Part shown: positions 1-10,615 of the stretch, piece after piece
Position numbering within the stretch: position 1 is the first letter of the stretch
Layout of the letters: each line of letters starts with the position of its first letter
Source: Botryllus schlosseri
Lineage: Eukaryota; Chordata; Ascidiacea; Stolidobranchia; Styelidae
DNA: 41,427 bases
Direction: 5' to 3'
NCBI GenBank assembly: GCA_000444245.1
Contig: ATSW01006554.1
Span: 1 to 41,427 of the forward strand
Made by a program: the position numbers and the translations under genes
The notes under the pieces: generated by a model
Databases searched by the model: none
The model's input: only the letters and a program-made list of their open reading frames with translations
Told to the model about the DNA's origin: nothing

Positions 1-154
1 GAACGGCCAAGACAGACATTCCATGTAACTTCGAAGAATAGTAAAGTTACTACATTATTTGTATTTCGTCTATCACTCCTGATACTTGGAAATAGGGCCG
101 TAAACTGTGAAAACTGATGAAAATTACTATATTATAATTACGAGCCATTCTATA

Positions 155-400
155 TCACTCGAGCAGAGTTGAAAAAAGTGGGTTGAACCGGATTGATCGG
201 AAAACTGATATGTGAACATAACGACTTGGACTCGTACTTGAGTAAAAAAAAATATGACTCGGACTCGACCCAATACCAGCTGACTTGGACTAGGACTTGA
301 CTCGGGAGTGAATTGAAAATGACTCGACTTGACTCGAGTCAAAACTATAAAAGTGAGATTGACTTGTGACTCGGAACATTGTGACTTGGTTACAACCTTA
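155..400 (-). repeat. GAGTCA/CAAGTC-word repeat
   Basis: Dense GACTTG, GACTCG and GAGTCAAG words for about 245 bp, matching the words at 39367-39490. Probably the end of a DNA element; termini unclear. Confidence 0.6.
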
Positions 401-1159
401 CCAATACCAATGTTTGGAGTGGGGGACGAATTGCTGTTTTGGTCCTGCTGATTGTACCTACCACCCACGCTAACATGGTGTTAAGCGGACGACTATGGCG
501 ACATGTATAAATGTCGAGTGAAGAATTGTGAAATAACGATTGGCGCCCGTTTCAAGTAATCATATGAGAATATGATAAACTGAACTTAAAATTCTACCTT
601 CCACTTAATACAGATACTGCAAGCTGCCGTTATGCCGTTACGAGAAACGGCAAAGAACGGCTCGGTTGTGATATATGAACGCAGCTGTTGATTTTAACCA
701 TCGTAATGTTTTATTTGACGAGTACAAAACTTCAAATCTTTGTCCGGTGTACGCACAATACATCGTATACTACATAGATAGGCCTACTGCTCGCCAAGCA
801 GCAACGGTCAAACTGCGTTTAACTATAAGTATAACCAAACATCAATACATAAGTTACTATTTGAAACTAGGCAGAGTGGTGATTATTATATTGCTGCAAG
901 ATAGTGGCGTCTGGAGTGTATTGATAAACTGATATACAGCATGGCTGACGCTGTTCTAACAATCAACCAACAATGTACATCGAATATATATTTACTACGT
1001 GTAGATACTTCTTACGCAAGGACGAGCAAAGCTAATACTTATGGCGTAATAATGAGCAGTGGCGTTTGACAATCAGCCGCTTGCGCTATCAATAACCTGG
1101 TATAATATCTCTTCATTGTTCACGAATGTTCGGTTATGTGATATTCATTGTACAAATAA
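401..1159. other. No gene seen
   Basis: AT-rich sequence without a recognisable coding frame, RNA or repeat terminus. An 85-codon open frame (675-932) has no known domain. Confidence 0.4.
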
Positions 1160-1325
1160 AAAGTAATCGTTCTTTCACGAAGAAATCGATTAGATATGTG
1201 AAGTAGTCGATTACGATTACGATTACTTTGGATTTTTTTCGAATGTAATCGATTGCGATTACGATTACTTGAAAATGCTGTAATCGTCGTAATCGATTAC
1301 GATTACTAATCGCGATTACCCCATG
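1160..1325 (-). repeat. TAATCGATTACGATTAC-word repeat, probable DNA-element end
   Basis: Nine or more ATTACGATTAC/AATCGATTAC words in 165 bp, ending CGCGATTACCCCATG; on the minus strand this gives a GGGGTAATCGCG terminus. Only one end is seen. Confidence 0.55.
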
Positions 1326-1620
1326 TCTGATGCACAGTATTCGGTATCAGATAGGAATGATCGATACGACCTTGAAGGTCAACTAGTCTGATCACACCAG
1401 CATCAAACAGGTGCACTTGCCTCTACAGTCCGTCTGTAAAATATATTGGTTAGAAAAGACAAATTAAACGATGGTAGCAAATGATCTATGAAGCAACGTC
1501 TGGGCGAGGTAGGGCAACACTGTTAATATAACGACAACAGATGATTGAGTAGGTCTTTTTTAATCTTTTATCCTAATACCCAGAACAAAGTGCATATGAC
1601 AATTCAAATCGCCATCAGCA

Positions 1621-2980
1621 GTGCGAATAGTAGACAAATACCAGTCGCACTACCACCTTTCGGCATTAGCAAAAGTCGGTTTGTCTGTTTACGGGCGCCA
1701 ACCAATTTCCAACACTAAAAATGCCGAATACCTTGGCGTTTTAATGGATTGGGACATGTCCTGGAAGAGTCACATACAATACAATACAATACATTGGGTT
1801 ATAATTTTCNTNTGAACAAGCTACACACACAATGTACAATGCGATAAGACACAATGCAATGTAACGAACGNATAGGAGGATGTCGAACGACACNCATCAG
1901 TAGCGATCCTTTACTCAAACNTCCACCTCGGCCTAGAGTGCCCGATGTCACAGTTCTTTTTCGATGTTGATCTTTTTGAAGCCGCGGCCCTTTCTACTGG
2001 TTCTTTTTATTTCTTGTGAGTGCTTTCTTTCTTCGGGTCTTTTTTTTTTCTGGGCTTTTTTGCCGACAGCGGGGGAAGAGGAGCCCAAATGAACCTCCGA
2101 CGGGAATCGAACCGGATCCGGCTTGGTAGGCGCTTATCGTCACCACTACGCTATCTCCCCCGCAATCACTCAAACCACAACTATCGAAAGTATCTAGTCT
2201 GTTTCGCCGCCTTAGCTACACTCTGTCAGTCAGGGTGCTGTTGATACTCTTCAACACTCTATTCCTATCAAAGTTACAATACGGAATTCTCTGTTTGGGT
2301 GCTGCCTGCAAGAATACGATCGACCCACTGCAAAAACTATAATATCGGATCATCCGTATCATTGCCAAAGCCTCACGGGGGCCTGGATGTGCAACTGACG
2401 AATCGCTTCTCAAAAGATTTGGTGTTCTAAACATAGAAGATATGAGGAAGCTAGAAATTGCCAAGTTCGTGAATCATTTCTATTGCGGTCAATGTCCCTC
2501 AAATTTCAACGACTACTTCACCTTAGAGTCAAAAGCGCATAAGTACAGCACACGCGCGTCAACGAAGAACAACTACCATATGATCAGGACGGAATTCAAG
2601 AAAACGCATTGCTCTATCAAGTATGCCGGACTCCAATTGTGGAACAGCATGTCGCTGGCTATCCGACAGTCGTCGAGCATGTCCGCATTCAAGTCGAAAT
2701 ACAAGTAATTTCTTCTAAATAAATACCAGCCAGCCTCAAGGATTACCAGACCTCGCCCTCCACCACATGCCACCTCATTTTGTCGATTGCGTCTTATTTT
2801 CTCTGTATTACTTTTCATTCAGTGTGCAGTGCATGCCTCTTCTTTACTCCGCCTAGGCTAAGGTGGGTGTCTGATCAAAGGCTACTCCAAGTTGTTTCGA
2901 CACCCTCTTATCTTTTCATTGTATCGCAGTCTTGTGATGTTTTGAAATGATGAAAATATTAATAAAACTGATTGATTGAT
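1621..2980 (+). mobile_element. LINE 3' half: end of the RT region, C-terminal domain and 3' UTR, split by a SINE
   Basis: The first part (1621-1773) reads KNAEYLGVLMDWDMSWKSHI, the usual RT-end motif of CR1/jockey-like LINEs. After the SINE the frame resumes with SLKPQLSKVSSLFRRL, then KLQYGILCLG, RIIRIIAKASRGPG, and an open 88-codon tail (2442-2708) with YSTRASTKNNYHM and YAGLQLWNSMS, typical of this LINE group. One in-frame TAA near 2340 and the SINE show it is dead. The 3' UTR ends in AATAAAACTGATTGATTGAT (to about 2980). Its 3' UTR is shared with 38950-39217. Confidence 0.85.
1774..2163 (-). mobile_element. tRNA-derived SINE inserted into the LINE
   Basis: Read on the minus strand it begins GCGGGGGAGATAGCGTAGTGG (A box TAGCGTAGTGG, 2153-2143) and has a B box GGTTCGATTCCC (about 2113-2102), the RNA polymerase III promoter of tRNA-derived SINEs. 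The acceptor stem does not pair, so it is not a tRNA gene. A purine-rich body follows, and it ends in a pentamer tail (TATTG)n at 1774-1795. The flanks AGTCAC (left) and AATCAC (right) may be remnants of the target duplication. Removing it restores LINE continuity (WKSHI then SLKPQ). Several N bases lie in the body. Confidence 0.8.
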
Positions 2981-3194
2981 ACAACGATAACATTTTGAGG
3001 CTCTCGTACGTATATCTTCCCCACGTCACTGTAATAAGACTACACCGGCAAGCATCTGTGCTGCAATAGGGGATGTGTTCCAACAGTGTTTATGTTATTA
3101 CCGGCGTAAATGCAGTGAATAGGCTATATCGCAATCGACAGTGGTTTCATGAACATTGTACAGTTCAGACTTGCAGAGAGTCGTATATCGCCGA

Positions 3195-3305
3195 CAACGG
3201 AACAAGAACCGGTAAATGATAGATCAGAGAGGCGAAGTGGGGGTGTAGCATTTTTCTTGATCTAAAAAGGTGTAGGACTGCGTCGATCACAACATTAGGC
3301 AGAGA
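3195..3305 (+). mobile_element. LINE reverse transcriptase fragment
   Basis: About 100 bp align by eye to the palm segment of the LINE at the right edge: TGTAGCATTTTTCTTGATCT here against TGTAGCATTTTTCTCGACCT there, followed by GACTGCGT.GATCA in both. It is a short decayed piece of the same family. Confidence 0.75.
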
Positions 3306-3813
3306 TCGATGTCAGATCATGCTAGTTTTGACATTATGGCGGATCGGCACATATACTCTCTGGACGCCGGATCATCAAATACAATTATTGATGATCATTG
3401 TGCGCGACCCTGTCTGGATTCTGACTAAAGAATACCGTCGTTCGATGCGTGCCGCCTTTTTATCTGATGATCGACCGACGCTGTACGACCAACGCTGTTT
3501 ATTATGTCCGATTCTTTTATCCTAGTTTGTTGATGTTTTCTGTTGTATATTAAAGTGCAGGCTAACGTATCTGCCTGCTCTCTGTTGCGGACCCTAGATG
3601 AACGTGACGACGTCTCGCATTAGACAGCCTGCGCGCCCACGCCATAACATCTTCCTAACTGTTTATTGTTCATATCGCATTGTTAGTCCACCATTCGCGC
3701 AAGCTAATCTTCGTAAACGACGAGCATCCACGAAACACAACTCCAAAACGATCGGGAACCTAAATCGCTTTGAAATGGTTGATGTTAAAGCGATGTAGAT
3801 GGAAACTATATTA

Positions 3814-4195
3814 CAGTGGTTCTCATCCTTTTTCGACTCATCGCCCCCTTATCAAGCTCGACACGAATTTCTGCCTCCCATATTTACGGATCCGAAAAGA
3901 GGACATGTAAACGGGAAATGCGTTCACCAAACTCCGATGGCTGGTGAATTGACTAGAAAAGGGTAATTTTCCGAGTAGGTGCTCGGAAAACCTGGTTCCG
4001 CGTCTACGCCTACTTTCCGTTGAGTTGACCTTTTTTTACTCAACTTGCGTATCATATGCAGAAAAAAACGCTTTCGCGTGCATTTTTAGGAGTGTCATTT
4101 AAATATATCTCACCAGAAGTTCTAACATTTTCGCCCCTAGTCGCCCCATTTGGTATTTTCACCCCCTTGTATCTCAAATTCGCCACTTCTAATGT
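3814..4195 (+). mobile_element. hAT-like non-autonomous element
   Basis: It begins CAGTGGTTCTCATCC, a standard hAT terminal word. The body matches 36223-36560 on the other strand. The right terminal repeat is not clear. No transposase frame. Confidence 0.65.
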
Positions 4196-4439
4196 TATAA
4201 ACGAACTCTAAGCCTATGGTCTAGCGGAAAACTGACTGACAGCTGTAAGTAGACCCAAATTAACGATATTGGATTTGTTTTTGTTTAAAACTACGTAAAT
4301 ACCGAGTCCGATAAGGTCCTGATTCCACACTGAAAAGGTCCGCATTTGGACCGTGGTCCACCAGTCCTGCTCTAGATATCGCAGCAAAATTTCCAACTGT
4401 AACTCATCTCTAATCATGAAAAATTACCCTGAGATCATT

Positions 4440-4486
4440 CGAACGCACCAAAATCCACCAAAACGTTCGGGTTTTTTTCGTTTATT
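4440..4486 (-). promoter_or_regulatory. Candidate polyadenylation signal with GU-rich downstream element
   Basis: On the minus strand AATAAA occupies 4486-4481. About 15-40 nt further down the transcript comes a GT-rich stretch (TTTTGGTGGATTTTGGTG), the expected layout of a cleavage and polyadenylation site. It is the first such arrangement seen after the SoxC stop. Confidence 0.45.
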
Positions 4487-5657
4487 TTACAAATCATCTA
4501 CATAAAAAACGGGCAGCAATTTCTCATAAGAAGACCAAAGAACATCGCACTGGTTGACGAGTCGATTGTGAAGCGACACGGGCCTAAGTCAGGCACGTGT
4601 CTACGTCACAGCTCCTCGACGAGATACAATTACGATCGCATAAAACATCCGCTAAAAACAAAAACATTCAACACCCGAACAACGTCCCAATCCAGCTGGA
4701 TAACGCGTTCAATAACTACACTCCAATACGGTAATTTGGCGTCACAGAACAGAGGTTTTCAAAGAGACGCTGAGGAGTACAGAACCTCGTAATACATTTG
4801 AATAATATATTCACATATATTCCCAATGTTCTTAAATCTGACACTCTTCAGGGTTAAATAGGAATATATTATTCGAATGTATCAGCAGACGTTTTAAAAT
4901 ACGGCGATTGGCGCTCGCAAATGATTCTTTGGTGTCAAAGCCGCTTAGAACCCGCTAAGCCTCGTTCGCATTCGTAAAACGTTCGCACACAAACACGCGT
5001 GGTAGGCGCGGGAGAGAGGCGATCCAAAAATGAAATTGATCACAATTAGAACACGACCGACCTTGTCGGTTATCCGATCATATCGAGTCGACATTAAAAG
5101 AAATATTGGTGTCGACATTACAGGTAAAGAAATATCACAACATTGTAGCAGGTACCGTAGTGCGATACTCCTAAGTTTTGGGAATGCGGCGTAACCTAGA
5201 TGCCATATCTTTTGAATATCGGCTAGTGAAATCGTGGTTATGAAGGTGCTAGTTATAGGCATCGATCTGGTTCTAATCGCAATCGTCTCTCTCGCGCGCC
5301 TTCGATATAATCAAAAGTACAAAGCCCGGACCGTAATACAAATAAGAAAGAATGTATAAATCACAGGAAACATAGTTCTGTATTTACATCACAGGATACA
5401 CTTTGGAAAGGGGGCCAGTAATTTGCCCGACAGGTCAAGTCAAAGGCACAGCGTTCATCCGGAATCTCAATATTGCAATAAATCCGGCACTGTCATATAG
5501 ACAGCACCAGGGATTCCGCGATTCGCCCATGATTGCTACTTTTCAGCGCCGTGACTGTCGCATTTTATCTCAAGTTTCAAACCGGAACGCTTTCTCGATT
5601 TTGGTAGTTCGATATCTCCGCTCGCGCGTTGCGCAACAATCGGTTAGATGGTGCCAG
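4487..5657 (-). other. SoxC: Probable SoxC 3' UTR
   Basis: About 1.17 kb between the SoxC stop codon and the first good polyadenylation signal on the same strand. It contains one degenerate family P copy near 4770-4890. Long 3' UTRs are usual for SoxC genes in other animals. No transcript evidence is available, so the end is inferred. Confidence 0.45.
4770..4890. repeat. Family P copy, degenerate
   Basis: Starts at a GAGGAGTACAGAACCTC flank, then an inverted pair TTTGAATAATATATTC / GAATATATTATTCGAA around TCTGACACTCTTCAGG. It lies in the probable SoxC 3' UTR. Confidence 0.6.
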
Positions 5658-5825
5658 TCAGTAGTAGAGATCCGGCAGCTGGATATCCTGACAGTCGTTG
5701 TACAGAATGTCGTTGAGTTCTGGCGTTAGTTCGAACGAATCGAACTGCGATTCGGGCTGTCGGGGGTCGTACGATCCGAGTCGGGACTGCAGCGTGATTT
5801 TGTTCAAGTCAAACTCCGTGACTTC
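5658..5825 (-). CDS. SoxC: SoxC exon 2: C-terminal activation domain and stop
   Basis: This short frame encodes 55 residues and ends in TGA. It begins right after a pyrimidine-rich tract ending in TTTTTCAG, a good splice acceptor, and joins exon 1 in phase 0 (...EPPK then EVTEFDL...). The tail FELTPELNDILYND...LPDLYY resembles the conserved SoxC C-terminus (in vertebrate Sox4/11: a TPE-[LV] core, an acidic/hydrophobic helix, and an aromatic end close to ...LVFTY). That domain is the transactivation domain of SoxC proteins. The match of splice signals, phase and family-specific tail makes this the terminal coding exon, although it lies 11.7 kb from the HMG box. Vertebrate SoxC genes are single-exon, so the split is unusual. 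The main alternative is that a further small exon lies between them; none was recognised. Confidence 0.85.
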   Translation of the reverse strand, partial: EVTEFDLNKITLQSRLGSYDPRQPESQFDSFELTPELNDILYNDCQDIQLPDLYY

Positions 5826-5904
5826 CTGAAAAATGGAGAGCAATTTTCAGTTCAAAGTTGTTTCTATACACAATTCAATTAGACTCATTTTTCANTANAG
5901 TTAT

Positions 5905-6030
5905 TAATGCATACAATTGAATCATATATTGATATTGAAATAAACCCGAATATTTTCGACTGACACTTGTCAGGGTAATTTTCAGCAGCGACTAGTGCAT
6001 ATTTATAAAAAGCATGGTGTATCAACAGTC
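5905..6030 (-). repeat. Family P copy near the SoxC exon 2 acceptor
   Basis: ATACAATTGAATCATATATT, AAACCCGAATATTTTCG, CTGACACTTGTCAGG, CAGCGACTAGT in family order, as the reverse of the layout at 31321-31435. Ends 80 bp from the splice acceptor. Confidence 0.8.
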
Positions 6031-6504
6031 GACATCAAAATTCGACATCGAAAAACACGCACTTCAAGAGTCTCTTTGCAAAGATATCGCTTTCAAAAAC
6101 GATCTCATTTTGAACGTTGCCAATCGGTCGCGCTTCAGCGAACGGCAGGAAACCAGCTTCGAGAGCAAAGTCCGACTCGAAAAATAGGTCGCGCTTGTCA
6201 ATTTCTCATCATTTTGCAACAATGAGCGAGATTGGTATCTTTCGCGGAAACGCGACTGCTCGAAATAATGGCGACAGGCATTCATAATTGCATAATATAC
6301 TGATATTTACTGACAAACTTCAGTATGCAATTTAATACTATATATAAATTTTAGATAGACATCTATCAGGCAGAATAATCACGCGGAAAAGGGTTAATTT
6401 ATTGGCGATTTGGGGAACATCTGGCAGACGATTGTGAACCGCCCTCATCTCGTGATGTTAAGGAAAACATAAAATTACAAAACGGATTGGCCACGGTTGC
6501 TACG

Positions 6505-6780
6505 AAAACTTGATTTTATGTTTCGTATGCTGCGAAACGACTACTCGAAGTTTACAACCTTACGCAGTACAATCCCAGTTCTACATCACGTTAAAGATGA
6601 TTTCGACCACACCTATTTCATTGCGCTTTGTGACAACGCTGTGGGTTAACCACGACTTGACAGATATGTCATTTCCAGTAACGTGCATAGCTTTGTACTA
6701 CATGTTTCGTACGCTGCAACCTTCCACAGTAGAAAATAGCATCGAAACTATCATTCTCGTTGATACATTAATTCTTAGTG
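6505..6780 (+). repeat. Family Q copy 1
   Basis: About 250 bp shared with 7400-7625, 15925-16150 and 28636-28830. Landmarks: CCAGTTCTACATCACGTTAA, GACAACGCTGTGGGTTAAC, AGATATGTCATTTCCA, ATGTTTCGTACGCTGC, AATAGCATCGAAACTATCAT. An open frame of 117 codons covers this copy, without a known domain. Confidence 0.75.
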
Positions 6781-7267
6781 GTGAGGATCGTAGTATTTCG
6801 GTACCGTACCCTAAATGTATGCTCGATTCAGGAGTGCTAGAGTTGTTGGTGACTTTTTGTTGAAACGATTGCGTACAACTGGCTTGGAGTGCTTCACAAT
6901 CCTACTTTATCCTCACTAAAGGGCAATTGTCGAAAAACAGCTGACTCTGAGTCAATTATTCCGCCATCAAATCGAAGCCGGCCAAGCGATAAGGATCCAT
7001 TAATGTGTATAGATTGTGATCTCACGCTGGCTTCTCAAGGGGCATTATGCCGTCACTTGAGATCATAATGGAGGACCGCGTCTCCGAATCGACGCCTCAG
7101 TAATTAGTCATGCCGGCCCGAAAGTGCTTGAAATGAAAATGTTTCACGGAATGAAGCACAAATATCACTTGCTTAACGAGTAACTGGTCATTATTAGGGC
7201 TGAGCACAACGATTTGAGCACTCCAATGTGAAAAGAGTATTCATTTTCACGATTCGAGTTAACAGCT

Positions 7268-7341
7268 TCTTTGAGGTACAGAACTTCAATATACAATTGA
7301 ATAGTATATTCATATTGAAATGAACCCGAATATTCGAGTTA
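7268..7341 (-). repeat. Family P half copy
   Basis: GAGGTACAGAACTTCAATAT, ACAATTGAATAGTATATTC, ATATTGAAATGAACCCGAAT; stops before the CTGACA palindrome. Confidence 0.8.
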
Positions 7342-7399
7342 AGCGTAGGGATTATTCTTTCAAGTACCCAATTGATAAGCTCATTGCCAATACAATAAT

Positions 7400-7625
7400 A
7401 GTTATTTTATCAACAAGAATGATAGTTTCGATACTGTTTTCCACTGCGGAAGGTTGTAAACCTGGATTGGCCGTATCATAGCATACGAAACATGTTAACA
7501 AAGCTACACGCGTTAGTGGAAATGACATATCTGTGAAGTCGCGATCAATGCACTGCACAGCATTGTCATAATTACAAAATCCTCTTTAATGTAACGCAGA
7601 ACTGGCATTGCACTGCATACGGTTG
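7400..7625 (-). repeat. Family Q copy 2
   Basis: On the minus strand: GCCAGTTCTGCGTTACATTA, AGATATGTCATTTCCACTAA, ATGTTTCGTATGCTATGATA, AACAGTATCGAAACTATCAT. It carries about 22 extra bases relative to copy 1 before CAACCTTCC. Confidence 0.75.
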
Positions 7626-8278
7626 TATCCTTATTATATCGTATTCTTGTTATTATATTCTTTGTGCTCGCATAAAAGGTACATATTCGAATTTTCCACA
7701 TCATTCATGCTGTTATATAATGAGTGATGCTCGGATACTGGAGTCGAAGTCTAGTCCTCGATTGAGAATCGGGTCACTCTGACAGTCGATTTTGCCCGGC
7801 CATACTCATTATATGTTTCGTAATATCGCTGCAAAAATCTGCAAAACGTGTTGCCACCGGTCACTTGTACCGTGACTCACGTCACTCATGACATCGAATC
7901 AGAGTCCGGCACGTTCGGAATTATGGTACAAGGTTCAGTTGATCAACACGGCTAGTCACGCGTTCACAGATTCTGAATTTCTCATCCTCCTATANACTAT
8001 GCTCTGGGCCAGTTCAATATCAAAATGTTTTTCAATAACTGAGCTCTGTGATCAATAAGTGTCTGAGGGGCAGCATAGTAATCAATCGAACGCATTTCAG
8101 ATCTCAATTCTCTCATTCTAAATAAGGCGCCAGGTGCGATTTCGGATTTGCTGACTCGTGACTCATTGTTTATCCATCAGCGAATAGGCCTTGACTCATT
8201 ATTGCGTAACACGGCCCGCTGAACACACTCTTATCGCTACAGGATTATAAATATGAAAACCTTGATTTGAAAAGATCA

Positions 8279-8352
8279 TTGAATAATATACCGTATTCAA
8301 ATATACCCGACTATTTTCGGCTGACACTTGTCAGAACTTTGTATGTCAACGA
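8279..8352 (-). repeat. Family P half copy
   Basis: TGAATAATATACCGTATTC, CCGACTATTTTCGG, CTGACACTTGTCAG, GTATGTCAACGATCG. A short P-like piece with TTTCGATATGAATATTCAA follows at about 8445-8470. Confidence 0.75.
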
Positions 8353-8664
8353 TCGCATCAATAAGTATGACATTATGGCATGAACGTTCGGATAAGCTCA
8401 ATCTACTATTTGGTGATCATAATGTACTGAGAATATTCAGATTATTTCGATATGAATATTCAATTTCAATCTCGATTCATTTTTTTCTTAGCGCCGCATT
8501 GCAAGCCAAAGCAAACGAGGCAAATCTAGATGTGGAGTGTTTATACGTCACAGAGCCGAATGTAATCAGCTGATAGCCTTCCATTGTTCTTCAGACAAAG
8601 CGTGTTGTTTTTAGCGGACCGGTCGTTGCTCGCAAGGTAAAAGGAACTCGTTGGTCACATCTTG

Positions 8665-8765
8665 ATTGAATCTTATAATCACATTGAAATAAGCTGAAAA
8701 TATTCGGGTTTATTTCAATATGATTATAATATTAAATTGTATGAAAAGTTCTGCACCTCCGACAC
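8665..8765 (+). repeat. Family P copy collapsed to a hairpin
   Basis: Arms ATAATCACATTGAAATAA (8675-8692) and TTATTTCAATATGATTAT (8710-8727) flank GCTGAAAATATTCGGGT; the outer flank ends GTTCTGCACCTC. Confidence 0.75.
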
Positions 8766-9184
8766 TCTACTCATATTTATATGTTGATCAGAAATAGTCA
8801 TTTGCGCGAACTGTCTTCTTCAGGGCATGATTACCAAGAGACAGCTTCAAATCGGGCTCGATAAACAGCGCCATTTCACGCTTAACTCTTCGCGGTCATA
8901 CCTCTACATAACGATTATTCTACGCCACAAATGCCCAGGGCTAGAACGCAAATGGAGCTTCCTGGCAGTAATGTCGTAACGAAGCAATTTCCACCGGAAT
9001 CGATATCAAAACAACAGCACGTGATCTACGCGAAAATCGAAACCGTGAGGCTGACGATGCGAAAATGAGTCGAGTTCAAACGGTCAAAATAGAGGATGGT
9101 TTCAAATATTTGTATTATCGAATACGCGTTTATTATTTCGAAATCGAGGTCGAGATCAGGCACAGCATCGCCAAATTCAAAGTA

Positions 9185-9535
9185 GGTAAAATTGTACATT
9201 GTGCAAACTGATGGGTTTTCAAGACGCGCAACTTGAACTAGAACTGGAACTACTCTCTTTTCAAAACTCGCAACTAAAATTAGAACTGCTAAGTTTTGAA
9301 AATCCGAAACTCTTTTTTAAATGTCCAACTGGAACTAGAACTACTGAAATTTCAAAACTCGCAACTAGAAACACTGGCTTTAACTATTCTCTTTTAAAAA
9401 TGCTAACTAGAACTAGAACTTGAACCACTCACTTTTTAAAAATCCGCAACTAGAACTAGAACTACTCCAAAAATCAGTATAGTTAGTTGACCGCCAATAA
9501 TAATAATAACTAGATTGGCAGTTTGTACAAGTCTG
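9185..9535 (+). repeat. Family T (AACTAGAACT words)
   Basis: Repeats of AACTAGAACTAGAACTACTC with TTTTCAAAA spacers, from GTGCAAACTGATGGGTTTTC to AGATTGGCAGTTTGTACAAG. The open frame across it is a by-product of the repeat. Confidence 0.75.
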
Positions 9536-9727
9536 TCAAGCGAACATATTATAGACACACTCGTAACTGTCGAATTCAGTCTATTTCTGTTTGACTTTGT
9601 AGGTCGCGTAAGTCACGAATTTCAGCGCTCATAAAACCAATGTGTCTTAACCGCAGAAATTGTGTTTCCAAGTTTTTTACTAACGTACTAGATATACATG
9701 CAATCTACTCATACATTCACCTTAAAA

Positions 9728-9890
9728 TTTGTATATCAGCAGTAGTATCAATAGACAATGTTATTTGGAAATCTCTACTAGTTGCAGAATTTGACGATTG
9801 CCCCTGACGAGTGTCAGTCGACAATATTCGGGTTTGTTTCAATGCGGTATATCATTCAAGTGTATTTGAAAGTTCTATATCTCCCTCTTT
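9728..9890 (+). repeat. Family P half copy
   Basis: AATCTCTACTAGTTGC, CCCCTGACGAGTGTCAGTCG, ACAATATTCGGGTTTGTTTC, then AAGTTCTATATCTCCCTC. Confidence 0.8.
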
Positions 9891-10175
9891 AGATTGTTTT
9901 AGACGTATCTAAATATCAACACAGCGACGCCGTGTTTTACAACAATTGGCTCGTGTTCGGAACAGGTGTGACGCAATGACTCATCGTGATTTTAAGCAAT
10001 TATTTCCCAAATTTGGGAAGTCTACAGAATGAGCGCTTGTCGGATTTGTCGCAAACGCTGCGATTAAACTGCTGTGTCAAAACTGTTGCTTATCAGTCGA
10101 CAGGAGGATTTCATTGGTTCACGCCACCATAGTTATGATGCAACGCCAGCGTAGTTGAACTAATAATATCACGCT

Positions 10176-10420
10176 GCCAACCCCATGAAATTGTTGGGCT
10201 GTCTTCAAAAACTATGCAAAACAAATTTGACTCAATTCCAAGCCGTAGAAGCGGAGTTATTCCAGTTTTTCGGTAATAATTCTTGGATTATCCACCAATC
10301 AAGGATAATCTCAGAATTATCGAATAAAAACTGAAATAACTCCGGTTCTACTGCTTGGAATTGAGTCAAATTTGTTTTGCATAGTTTTTGAAGACAGCCC
10401 AACAATTTCATGGGGTTGGC
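10176..10420. repeat. 245-bp long inverted repeat (snap-back)
   Basis: Arms of about 118 bp with a 9-base loop near 10298. Left arm starts GCCAACCCCATGAAATTG, right arm ends CAATTTCATGGGGTTGGC. Arms differ at only a few positions. In the SoxC intron it would be transcribed as a long hairpin. Confidence 0.92.
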
Positions 10421-10615
10421 AAAAAAATTTGAGAAAAATTTTTTTTTGCGTTTTTGGGCAAATCCAAAATTTTCAAACTCTACGTAACCGGCGAATATTT
10501 GTCGGAATGAATTCAAATTTGGTATGCGTCGTTTTTTAAGGCAACCTAACGATTTAATCAAGTAACCAGCAAGATTCAGGAAAAAAAGTAATTTTTGAAC
10601 AGCCCTACTGTACAT
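10421..10615 (+). repeat. Snap-back segment continuation
   Basis: Homologous to 32440-32625 (AATTCAAATTTGGTATGCG against CGATCCAAATTTGGTGTGCAG; CAACCTAACGATTTAATCA against CAATCTAACAATTTAATCA). It also weakly repeats the right arm of the palindrome, suggesting an old tandem unit of about 100 bp. Confidence 0.65.

Noticed and set aside
2092-2163. A tRNA gene on the minus strand.
   Set aside because: A and B boxes are present but the acceptor stem does not pair, and a SINE body with a pentamer tail follows.
9199-9423. Open frame of 74 codons rich in Leu/Glu.
   Set aside because: It lies in the AACTAGAACT word repeat of family T; the amino acid pattern is a by-product.
10232-10615. Minus-strand frame of 127 codons.
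   Set aside because: It lies across the 245-bp palindrome and its flank; no domain, and the frame follows from the repeat.
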